Source: a virus
Reading direction: 5' to 3' (one strand)
DNA: 29,639 bases
Virus record (IMG/VR): IMGVR_UViG_3300022198_003486
Location: 1-29,639 of that record
The notes beneath the pieces were generated by a model that was not told the DNA's origin, made no database searches, and saw only the letters and a program-made list of their open reading frames with translations. The translations under genes and the position numbers were made by a program. Of the stretch, positions 6,522-10,727 are shown piece after piece (positions within the stretch are counted from its first letter, which is position 1; each line of letters begins with the position of its first letter).

Positions 6522-6686
6522 TTAAATTTCCCAATTATTCAACCAGCAATAAACTATAGTTACTATGCCTGCGAAGGCAAGAGTCATGCCCCAGTCTCCG
6601 TGAGGATCTACTGCATTAAATATACTAGCGTATATTCCTAAAGCTATGCAAAGTGCTATAAATGATGTTATAATTTTTTCTAACAT
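6522..6686 (-). CDS. 54-aa double-spanning membrane protein, leaderless
   Basis: Two hydrophobic segments (IITSFIALCIALGIYASIF and MTLAFAGIVTIVYCWL) flank a short polar turn (NAVDPHGDWG). The hairpin topology and size fit a small phage membrane protein such as a holin or exclusion factor, but no family signature is visible. The ATG is six bases after a perfect -10 box with no ribosome binding site, so translation is predicted leaderless. The frame extends further upstream, but only through the promoter itself. Confidence 0.65.
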   Translation of the reverse strand: MLEKIITSFIALCIALGIYASIFNAVDPHGDWGMTLAFAGIVTIVYCWLNNWEI

Positions 6687-6692
6687 GAGAAT

Positions 6693-6721
6693 ATTATACA
6701 AGAATTGATTGGCGTTGTCAA
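6693..6721 (-). promoter_or_regulatory. Sigma-70 promoter giving a leaderless message
   Basis: Minus-strand TTGACA (6721-6716), 17-bp spacer, TATAAT (6698-6693), then ATTCTC and the ATG. The start codon coincides with predicted +1. Confidence 0.9.
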
Positions 6722-6742
6722 TAAAAAATGTGGTGCACTCAT

Positions 6743-6796
6743 AAAAAAACATCGCCGAACTCGCGGGGGCGGGACGCGAAACCACGCCAACGATGT
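6743..6796 (-). terminator. GC-rich hairpin with T-run, minus strand
   Basis: On the minus strand ACATCG (6796-6791) pairs with CGATGT (6754-6749), followed by a run of T. The enclosed GC-rich segment can form an inner CGCG stem. It resembles the hairpin ending the large RNA: a stem at the T-run with a long structured loop. It would stop leftward transcription entering from the 7-9 kb region and shield the leaderless promoter just beyond. Confidence 0.5.
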
Positions 6797-6829
6797 GGCA
6801 AAATTTTCGTAAAAAATCACCGCAAATCA

Positions 6830-6858
6830 TTGACAAACTTAAAAAAACTTGTTATAAT
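6830..6858 (+). promoter_or_regulatory. Sigma-70 promoter without an obvious gene
   Basis: TTGACA (6830-6835), 17-bp spacer, TATAAT (6853-6858). The -10 box sits inside an inverted repeat, CTTGT and ACAAG around it, which could be an operator. Downstream to 7145 there are only repeats and GC-rich hairpins, so it probably makes an untranslated RNA. Confidence 0.75.
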
Positions 6859-7145
6859 TACAAGAAGCTTGTTATAACCCCGCGCAAGCGCGCTTAAGAC
6901 TAGCACTTCGTTTTTACACTTAGTTTTTGCACTTATGTATCACTTTAGCACTTCGTTTTTGCACTTGCGTCGGCGCAGCATGGGCGAGGCATGCAAGTAA
7001 GTGCTTACTATCGCGCAATCCCGCATGGTTAATGGGTTTTTGGCAAGGCGTGGCAAGGCGTGGCAAGTTTACCTTTTTATTTTGTCTAGCTTTTTTGCCT
7101 CACGATTGCCCTAGAAAAAATATCTGTCTTTTTGAAAATTTCCTA
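6859..7145 (+). other. Gene-free segment with repeats and GC-rich hairpins
   Basis: No gene with a ribosome binding site is visible. It holds a GCGC-AA-GCGC hairpin near 6887, the 13-bp CACTT repeats, a GC-rich patch around 6965-7025, and a tandem repeat of GGCAAGGCGT near 7043-7065. Base composition shifts abruptly from the surrounding AT-rich DNA. Confidence 0.5.
6904..6966 (+). repeat. Array of CACTT-based 13-bp repeats, copy A
   Basis: CACTT recurs at 6904, 6917, 6930, 6941, 6949 and 6962; full units read CACTTCGTTTTTG or close variants with a 13-bp step. A second array of the same unit lies at 7514-7544. Such iterons can serve as binding sites for a replication initiator or regulator. 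Confidence 0.6.
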
Positions 7146-7174
7146 TTGACATGGCGGATTGGCGTCTGTATAAT
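7146..7174 (+). promoter_or_regulatory. Sigma-70 promoter of the 7200-7334 gene
   Basis: TTGACA (7146-7151), 17-bp spacer, TATAAT (7169-7174), followed after about 25 bases by the start codon with a normal leader. Confidence 0.9.
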
Positions 7175-7199
7175 AGTTGTTATTCAAGAGGAGGAAACC

Positions 7200-7334
7200 A
7201 TGACACAGAAAGTAGAAATCACCAAAGCCGAGCTTGTTCGCCAAGTGGAGCAAAAAATGAGATTGCCAAAGTTTGCCCTTGCTAGCTTAGAGAGAGCAAA
7301 CAAGGAAACAATCAAAGTAATCCTTGCCCAATAG
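7200..7334 (+). CDS. 44-aa stand-alone copy of the KxEL module
   Basis: MTQKVEITKAELVRQVEQKM, then a segment ending SLERANKETIKVILAQ. It matches the C-terminal module of the proteins at 500-877 and 5744-6052 (K-A-E-L, I/V-E-x-K, S-L, K-x-x-L/I) but lacks their helix-turn-helix. GAGGAGG precedes the ATG, there is a perfect promoter upstream and a strong terminator downstream, so this single small gene is a full transcription unit, likely highly expressed. If the module is an oligomerisation surface, this protein could modulate the two-domain paralogues; that is inference. Confidence 0.85.
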   Translation: MTQKVEITKAELVRQVEQKMRLPKFALASLERANKETIKVILAQ

Positions 7335-7351
7335 CGAAAGGCTTGTTAATG

Positions 7352-7375
7352 ACCCCGCAGTAGCGGGGTTTTTTT
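7352..7375 (+). terminator. Rho-independent terminator
   Basis: ACCCCGC and GCGGGGT pair over seven bases around a four-base loop, followed by a run of T, 17 bases after the stop codon of the 44-aa gene. Confidence 0.95.
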
Positions 7376-7387
7376 GTGCCTACCCTA

Positions 7388-7416
7388 TTGACAAGGGAGA
7401 AAATTCGTGCTATACT
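7388..7416 (+). promoter_or_regulatory. Sigma-70 promoter facing gene-free DNA
   Basis: TTGACA (7388-7393), 17-bp spacer, TATACT (7411-7416, one mismatch). Transcription would run into repeats and GC-rich hairpins and then meet the minus-strand genes head-on; a small RNA is the likely product. Confidence 0.7.
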
Positions 7417-7654
7417 ATACGGGTGGAGAGGGCGGGAAGAACTCTAAGTTAAAAAGGGACATTTGTCGCGGTAGACTAAGCACTTGGCAAGCGCGCGCGG
7501 GCTATCACATTTGTACTTCATTTTTGCACTTCATTTTCGCACTTCGGCGCTGCGCGCCTGGCTATTGGCATCAAAATTGCCGGTGCAACCCGTTTCGCAC
7601 CGGGCGCGCCCTTTGCAAGCCCGCCCCGCCCCGCTTTCGCGGGGCTGGCTCCTA
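7417..7654 (+). other. Gene-free GC-rich segment with hairpins
   Basis: No supported gene. It contains CCGGTGC/GCACCGG (7580-7586 with 7597-7603) and CCCCGC/GCGGGG near 7628-7641, plus the eight-base palindrome GGGCGCGCCC centred near 7606. Read on the minus strand the first hairpin is followed by CAATTTT and could end the 9156-7655 operon. TCGCACCGGGCGC here recurs at about 9433, so the patch belongs to a family of dispersed GC-rich elements. Confidence 0.5.
7514..7544 (+). repeat. Array of CACTT-based 13-bp repeats, copy B
   Basis: TACTT at 7514 and CACTT at 7527 and 7540 lie at an exact 13-bp step; the unit matches array A (CACTTC, T-rich part, G). As in array A, a GCGC-rich hairpin follows directly. 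Confidence 0.55.
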
Positions 7655-7888
7655 TCATCTTCCGTAGCCTTTGTCAAGTGCGGGCTGTGGATTATCTTTT
7701 GCAGATTCCCATAGCTCGCCCTGTCTTAGCTCATCGCCTTGCATCGCGGCGATTTCTCGGCGGCTCAATACCTGCCCTGTGTTGATAGCATCACGCGACG
7801 CCCTCAAGCCTTGCTCAAGGTGTCGCCATGCTCTATCCAACGCCGCATCTTTGTCAGAGCCTAAAAGTCTTGATAAATTAATTTTCAT
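7655..7888 (-). CDS. Hypothetical helical protein, 77 aa
   Basis: A helix-rich, charged protein (DAALDRAWRHLEQGLRASRD; LSRREIAAMQGDELRQGELW). Its ATG overlaps the stop of the upstream GIY-YIG-like gene (TAATG), so it is the last gene of the 9156-7655 operon. Its DNA is richer in GC than the genes before it, like the adjacent gene-free patch, which may mark a different origin. No family recognised. Confidence 0.65.
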   Translation of the reverse strand: MKINLSRLLGSDKDAALDRAWRHLEQGLRASRDAINTGQVLSRREIAAMQGDELRQGELWESAKDNPQPALDKGYGR

Positions 7889-8316
7889 TAGTAAACCCCC
7901 TTTTTAATTAATTGACCATTTGTTTTTCTTTCCCATTCTGTAGGCAATCCTACAAAATGAGTTTTAACCCACCTAGAAGCACAAGCAAGATATTTCTTTG
8001 CTAGTGGTGTAGATATTCTAAACCATTCGCTCTTTCCTGCTGATGTTCTAGGCATGTTAATCCAATTTACGCGTTTAGGGAAAAGGTAAGTTTGTATCTG
8101 ATGCTCTAAGTTATAAGCCTTAAAACCACCTTTTCCCTTGCTCGGCAATGTCAAGCTATGTTCTACATAAACAAGAACATCTTTACCAAATTCTTTTCTC
8201 AAAGAGTTTTCTATGCCTTGCCTTCTATTTTCAACATTTTTAGCTACGCCAATTTTTCGCAATCCTCTTGCTTGTGGGCAACCTGATACCCTCATTATAT
8301 AGATAGAGTATGCCAT
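7888..8316 (-). CDS. GIY-YIG-superfamily-like (T5orf172/Mug113-type) protein
   Basis: A 142-aa protein with the spaced features of the T5orf172/Mug113 branch of GIY-YIG proteins: an opening strand YSIYIMRV (residues 3-10), KIGVAKNVENRR (21-32) with the conserved arginine, a glutamate in YNLEHQIQTYL (E71), and a late SEWF motif. Members are often annotated as nucleases; activity of this one is not proven, and the second Y of the name motif is replaced by KIG as is usual in this branch. It lies between a HAD phosphatase and a small protein in a coupled operon. Confidence 0.7.
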   Translation of the reverse strand: MAYSIYIMRVSGCPQARGLRKIGVAKNVENRRQGIENSLRKEFGKDVLVYVEHSLTLPSKGKGGFKAYNLEHQIQTYLFPKRVNWINMPRTSAGKSEWFRISTPLAKKYLACASRWVKTHFVGLPTEWERKTNGQLIKKGVY

Positions 8317-8822
8317 TAGATTAACACCCCTGTAGATGAGCCAACCACCTTGAGCTCATTACATTCTTGAGCGTTAAATACCTCAGTGCAAAGATCTTCT
8401 AAGCTATCTCTGTTTTTTTCTTTGTCGTCAAAGAAAAACACCTCACAATTTTTGAAAGGTTTTAGATTGAGAAGTTTAGAAACCATTTTTCTTTTTAAGA
8501 TATGATCTTCTCTATCATCATCAAGTTGTCTTGAAAGTACAACATTAGGTGTTAAGCCATGATGAGCCAAAAATTCATGATCTGCCTGTTGCATATTTCT
8601 AGCTGTGCATACCCAAACATGATGATTGTTTTTTATAGCCAATCTCATAAAATGAGCAAGTGGTAAAAGCGAATCCTTGAAAATGTTTTCTCTAGTAGAA
8701 TCTTTTTTCCAAGCGTCAAGATCAAGAATGATCTGATTACCTTTGCCAAATGTGAAAGTTGCTCTATGGCTAGAGTCAATGACAGTATCGTCAAGGTCGA
8801 AGATAAATATTTTCTTTTTCAT
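8316..8822 (-). CDS. HAD-superfamily phosphatase (polynucleotide phosphatase-like)
   Basis: A 168-aa protein with all HAD motifs. Motif I is FDLDDTVIDSS with nucleophile D9 and acid D11; motif II is VCTARN with the threonine; a lysine lies in KRKMVSKLL; motif IV is FFFDDKEKN. The DDT-SSHR start, CTAR and FDDKEKN style resemble the 3'-phosphatase domain of T4 polynucleotide kinase and small phage 5'-nucleotidases. The substrate is probably a nucleotide or a nucleic-acid end; with tRNAs and a nuclease-like gene nearby, RNA repair is possible but unproven. Its ATG overlaps the upstream stop. Confidence 0.8.
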   Translation of the reverse strand: MKKKIFIFDLDDTVIDSSHRATFTFGKGNQIILDLDAWKKDSTRENIFKDSLLPLAHFMRLAIKNNHHVWVCTARNMQQADHEFLAHHGLTPNVVLSRQLDDDREDHILKRKMVSKLLNLKPFKNCEVFFFDDKEKNRDSLEDLCTEVFNAQECNELKVVGSSTGVLI

Positions 8823-9028
8823 ATTGTTTCCTTAAAAAGTCTGATTAATAGTATGATTATAGACGATATATTCAAGAATATCAAATTATTTACACGATTT
8901 TTTATTGCTTGAATTGTCAAGAGAGATAATCCAATTATTGCAAGAATACACCATATAACCAAGTCAAAAAATGGGGCAACCATTAAAAAGATTGCCCCAA
9001 CCCAACCACCAAGAGCTACGAAATCCAT
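8819..9028 (-). CDS. 69-aa multi-spanning membrane protein
   Basis: Three hydrophobic stretches (FVALGGWVGAIFLMVAPF, LVIWCILAIIGLSLLTIQ and LIFLNISSIIILLIRLF) separated by short charged turns. The ATG overlaps the stop of the 46-codon gene upstream, and the end overlaps the HAD gene start (ATGA). The frame is open further upstream to 9277, but that part overlaps the better-supported 46-codon gene in another frame and looks non-coding. It may be a holin-like or exclusion protein; no family recognised. Confidence 0.65.
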   Translation of the reverse strand: MDFVALGGWVGAIFLMVAPFFDLVIWCILAIIGLSLLTIQAIKNRVNNLIFLNISSIIILLIRLFKETI

Positions 9029-9156
9029 GCCTGAATTTTCATGAGCATGTCTTTGCTCGTTCTCTCTAGCGAAGTCATTTCGCTTGTTGAAAGCCCTTTG
9101 ATTTTGCCAATTTCTTTGGCAAGTTGAGCTTTTGTTTTTTCCATTTTCTTTTCCAT
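9016..9156 (-). CDS. 46-aa stand-alone copy of the KxEL module
   Basis: MEKKMEKTKAQLAKEIGKIK, then STSEMTSLERTSKDMLMKI. It aligns to the 44-aa protein at 7200-7334 (T-K-A-x-L, two-residue pattern of I/V and E/K, S-L-E-R) and to the C-terminal modules at 500-877 and 5744-6052. GGAG six bases before the ATG supports the start. It is the first gene of the operon that runs to 7655. Confidence 0.75.
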   Translation of the reverse strand: MEKKMEKTKAQLAKEIGKIKGLSTSEMTSLERTSKDMLMKIQAWIS

Positions 9157-9194
9157 TTTTTTCTCCTATATTTGAAAAGTTGAACATAATACGA

Positions 9195-9222
9195 ATTATA
9201 CAGGAATTGATGATATTGTCAA
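9195..9222 (-). promoter_or_regulatory. Sigma-70 promoter of the 9156-7655 operon
   Basis: Minus-strand TTGACA (9222-9217), 16-bp spacer, TATAAT (9200-9195). It leads into GGAG and the ATG of the 46-codon gene. Confidence 0.85.
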
Positions 9223-9283
9223 GCATTAGTATGAAATTCATACCACCTTTTTTTCCTGTTCGATTTCGCATTTCCATAATAGA

Positions 9284-9312
9284 ATTATCTCAAAAAACGC
9301 GTAAAAAGTCAA
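9284..9312 (-). promoter_or_regulatory. Second minus-strand promoter, next to the TGTGACAA array
   Basis: Minus-strand TTGACT (9312-9307), 17-bp spacer, GATAAT (9289-9284): one mismatch in each box. An ATG at 9277 lies six bases after the -10, but the frame it opens is probably not a gene. The phased repeats begin nine bases upstream of the -35, a classic site for an activator or repressor. Confidence 0.65.
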
Positions 9313-9320
9313 GCTTTTTA

Positions 9321-9360
9321 TGTGACAATTGTGTGACAATTTGTGACAATTGTGTGACAA
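9321..9360 (+). repeat. Four helically phased TGTGACAA repeats
   Basis: TGTGACAA starts at 9321, 9332, 9342 and 9353, steps of 11, 10 and 11 bp. That is one helical turn each, so a bound protein would line up on one face of the DNA. The core TGACA is shared with the dyads at 9383-9396 and 10507-10520. Confidence 0.8.
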
Positions 9361-9382
9361 AAATCCGCGTCCTGGTGGTGTA

Positions 9383-9396
9383 TGACATCGTTGTCA
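9383..9396. promoter_or_regulatory. Candidate operator, dyad TGACATCGTTGTCA
   Basis: Arms TGACA and TGTCA are inverted around a short core. It differs at one base from the perfect palindrome at 10507-10520. It lies between the leftward and rightward promoters of the control region. Confidence 0.55.
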
Positions 9397-9480
9397 TCGG
9401 CGGCGCGCCTGGTCTTATTCATGTATTAATGAGTCGCACCGGGCGCTCCCCCTTCGGCGCGCCCCTGTATAAATATACAG

Positions 9481-9500
9481 TAAAAAAGTGCATCTTTTTT
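9481..9500. repeat. 20-bp A/T hairpin element, copy 1
   Basis: A-run plus G pairs with C plus T-run around TGCAT. The identical 20 bases occur at 9762-9781. Each copy sits 10-15 bases before a rightward promoter, so it could stop incoming transcripts or bind a regulator. Confidence 0.55.
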
Positions 9501-9511
9501 TAAAAAAACGC

Positions 9512-9539
9512 TTGACAAATTAAAATATATATGTATAAT
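9512..9539 (+). promoter_or_regulatory. Sigma-70 promoter of the 9588-9764 gene
   Basis: TTGACA (9512-9517), 16-bp spacer, TATAAT (9534-9539). A 12-codon ATG-led frame follows directly and ends in the ribosome binding site of the next gene; it may be a chance leader. Confidence 0.9.
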
Positions 9540-9587
9540 AGGTAGTATGAAAGAACAAAATAACAAACAAAATCTAAGGAGTTAATT

Positions 9588-9764
9588 ATGAATTTTGCAT
9601 TTGAAAATATAATCGACGCTAAAGTCACAGAGTGTGACAAAATGTCTAATCAAAAATTAAGAGAGATTATCTCTCCTATCGTTGCTAGAGGTGCTAGTCG
9701 CGATGAGTTAATTGATCTTGCCGCCATGAAATTGGCTAATATGGAGTTAAGAGATGCCCTTTAA
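9588..9764 (+). CDS. Small hypothetical protein, 58 aa
   Basis: AAGGAG six bases upstream fixes the ATG, and a strong promoter lies 50 bases further up. The protein is helical (NQKLREIISPIVARGASRDE; LIDLAAMKLANMELRDAL) with one cysteine and no membrane segment. The stop codon is the first part of the duplicated A/T hairpin element. No family recognised; probably an early small regulatory protein. Confidence 0.75.
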   Translation: MNFAFENIIDAKVTECDKMSNQKLREIISPIVARGASRDELIDLAAMKLANMELRDAL

Positions 9765-9781
9765 AAAAGTGCATCTTTTTT
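9762..9781. repeat. 20-bp A/T hairpin element, copy 2
   Basis: Same 20 bases as 9481-9500; starts at the TAA of the 58-codon gene and lies 11 bases before the next promoter. Hairpin plus T-run could act as a weak terminator separating two small transcription units. Confidence 0.55.
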
Positions 9782-9792
9782 CATTTGGGGTA

Positions 9793-9820
9793 TTGACATT
9801 TCTAAAAATGTCTATATAAT
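9793..9820 (+). promoter_or_regulatory. Sigma-70 promoter of the 9844-10487 operon
   Basis: TTGACA (9793-9798), 16-bp spacer, TATAAT (9815-9820), followed by GGAG and the start codon. Confidence 0.9.
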
Positions 9821-9843
9821 TAGTAGTATATATAGGAGTTATT

Positions 9844-10014
9844 ATGAAAAATAAAATCTTACAACAAAAAATCAATCGAGCAAGACATCTTGCCGATCAG
9901 TTGCCTTTTAAAGATTTAAAAGGTGTTAAGTTTAATCAACCTAAAATGTCTGTAGAATTTGGCATGGCTAAAGCTACAGCGTTAGCCCTTAGAGGTTTAA
10001 GGAGTGCATCATGA
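9844..10014 (+). CDS. Small basic protein, 56 aa
   Basis: GGAG five bases upstream of the ATG. Basic and helical (KNKILQQKINRARHLADQLP, then KFNQPKMSVEFGMAKATALA). First of four overlapping small genes; its stop overlaps the next start as ATGA. No family recognised. Confidence 0.7.
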   Translation: MKNKILQQKINRARHLADQLPFKDLKGVKFNQPKMSVEFGMAKATALALRGLRSAS

Positions 10015-10184
10015 TAGATGCAGTCTTTCTTTTAAGTGGCAGCATTATAATGATGGCTGCCTTAGCTGTGGCAACCATTGCAAGATGGACAGATAATCTT
10101 CCACCTTTTGTTCATGGTATCTTAGTAGCTGTGTCAATGTTCTCAACGATATTAGCAGCGTTGCTAGTGGGGTTAGGTCTATGA
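10011..10184 (+). CDS. 57-aa double-spanning membrane protein
   Basis: Two membrane helices (LSGSIIMMAALAVATIA and GILVAVSMFSTILAALLVGL) joined by a short loop RWTDNLPPFVH. ATGA overlaps at both ends tie it to its neighbours. Size and hairpin topology fit a small holin or antiholin-type protein, but it lies in an early-type block, so superinfection exclusion is just as likely. No motif decides. Confidence 0.7.
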   Translation: MIDAVFLLSGSIIMMAALAVATIARWTDNLPPFVHGILVAVSMFSTILAALLVGLGL

Positions 10185-10369
10185 GATTTATATTAATGCG
10201 CGATTTCTTTCCTGTTGTTAGTGGCAGTGAAAAAGAAATTAAAAAGCATTTAAGAAAAAATAATCTTATGAAGTGTGTTCTGCTTTGGGCAGATATGAGA
10301 AAGAATGTATCTATTGGCATAGATGGTAGTTTATTTTGGTTAAAGAAAGAGAATGACAGTAATAGTTAA
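10181..10369 (+). CDS. Small basic protein, 62 aa
   Basis: Coupled to the membrane protein gene through ATGA. Basic middle (SEKEIKKHLRKNNLMK) between strand-like ends (MRFILMRDFFPVVSG; VSIGIDGSLFWL). No signal, membrane helix or cysteine pair. Not recognised. Confidence 0.65.
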   Translation: MRFILMRDFFPVVSGSEKEIKKHLRKNNLMKCVLLWADMRKNVSIGIDGSLFWLKKENDSNS

Positions 10370-10487
10370 AGTAGGGAAGGTGCGCCTTGTTGAGAGCAAC
10401 GCGGCGCGTATGCGTTGGGCTATCGCTAGTGAGATGCGAAGGCAAGCCAATCAAAAGTTAAAGCTGTTTAGAAAAGCAAGAGCGTAG
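10353..10487 (+). CDS. Small arginine-rich protein, 44 aa
   Basis: A 44-codon frame begins inside the end of the preceding gene. It opens with a strand (TVIVKVGKVRLVE) and ends in a basic helix (RRQANQKLKLFRKARA). The DNA is GC-richer than the neighbours. Charge suggests nucleic-acid binding. Ribosome binding site weak, so translation probably depends on coupling. Confidence 0.6.
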   Translation: MTVIVKVGKVRLVESNAARMRWAIASEMRRQANQKLKLFRKARA

Positions 10488-10496
10488 CATAGGGGG

Positions 10497-10527
10497 GGCG
10501 GTTAATTGACAACGTTGTCATGACCGC
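10497..10527. promoter_or_regulatory. Nested palindrome, candidate operator upstream of the receptor gene
   Basis: TGACAACGTTGTCA (10507-10520) is a perfect 14-bp palindrome; flanking GCGGT and ACCGC extend the symmetry outside it. No T-run follows, so it is unlikely to be a terminator. It shares its core with the dyad at 9383 and lies about 100 bp upstream of the receptor promoter. Confidence 0.6.
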
Positions 10528-10590
10528 GCTGGACTCCTCTTCACGTACAACTTTTAAATTTTTTGAAAAGTCAAAAAAGACGCCGTGAAC

Positions 10591-10605
10591 GCATCGTAAC
10601 GATGC
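10591..10605. promoter_or_regulatory. Short dyad just upstream of the receptor promoter
   Basis: GCATCG and CGATGC are inverted around TAA, ending 15 bp before the -35 box, a position typical of a regulator site. The sequence is not a recognisable Fur box. Confidence 0.4.
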
Positions 10606-10620
10606 ATTCGAAAATATTTC

Positions 10621-10649
10621 TTGACATTCATGGTCAATTTTGGTATAAT
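10621..10649 (+). promoter_or_regulatory. Sigma-70 promoter of the TonB-dependent receptor gene
   Basis: TTGACA (10621-10626), 17-bp spacer, TATAAT (10644-10649). An 80-base leader and an AAGGAG follow. The match is perfect, so strong expression is expected unless the upstream dyads repress it. Confidence 0.9.
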
Positions 10650-10727
10650 ACACACATCTGTAGGAAAATCTTTCTTACAGTTTCAACAATCTTTGTTAAT
10701 CAACAAAAAGCATTAAGGAGAAAAACA

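Larger units (their letters stand above)
9313..9511. other. Intergenic control region between diverging promoters
   Basis: No gene. It contains the TGTGACAA array, a dyad TGACATCGTTGTCA, a GC-rich patch (9398-9465) with two GGCGCGCC sites and a TCGCACCGGGCGC element shared with about 7595, and a short A/T hairpin. Layout suggests a switch controlling both directions, with the rightward promoter at 9512. Confidence 0.55.

Noticed and set aside
6927-7199. Long plus-strand frame leading in-frame into the 44-codon gene
   Set aside because: It spans the promoter and 13-bp repeats; GAGGAGG before the ATG at 7200 fixes the real start.
7407-7714. Two overlapping plus-strand frames of 76-86 codons in the GC-rich patch
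   Set aside because: Their starts fall on a promoter box or lack a ribosome site, and the translations are dominated by repeat- and hairpin-derived residues.
9029-9277. N-terminal extension of the 69-aa membrane protein to a leaderless ATG at 9277
   Set aside because: The extra part is low-quality sequence overlapping the 46-codon gene, which has a ribosome binding site and three paralogues in the window.
9321-9360. Possible CRISPR array
   Set aside because: The repeats are 8 bp at 10-11 bp steps with no spacers of typical length and no cas genes.
10507-10520. Palindrome as a terminator of the 9844-10487 operon
   Set aside because: There is no T-run after it; symmetry and its match at 9383 fit an operator better.
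10563-10727. Upstream extension of the receptor reading frame by 55 codons
   Set aside because: It runs through the promoter, has no ribosome binding site, and the ATG at 10728 has AAGGAG and begins a proper signal peptide.
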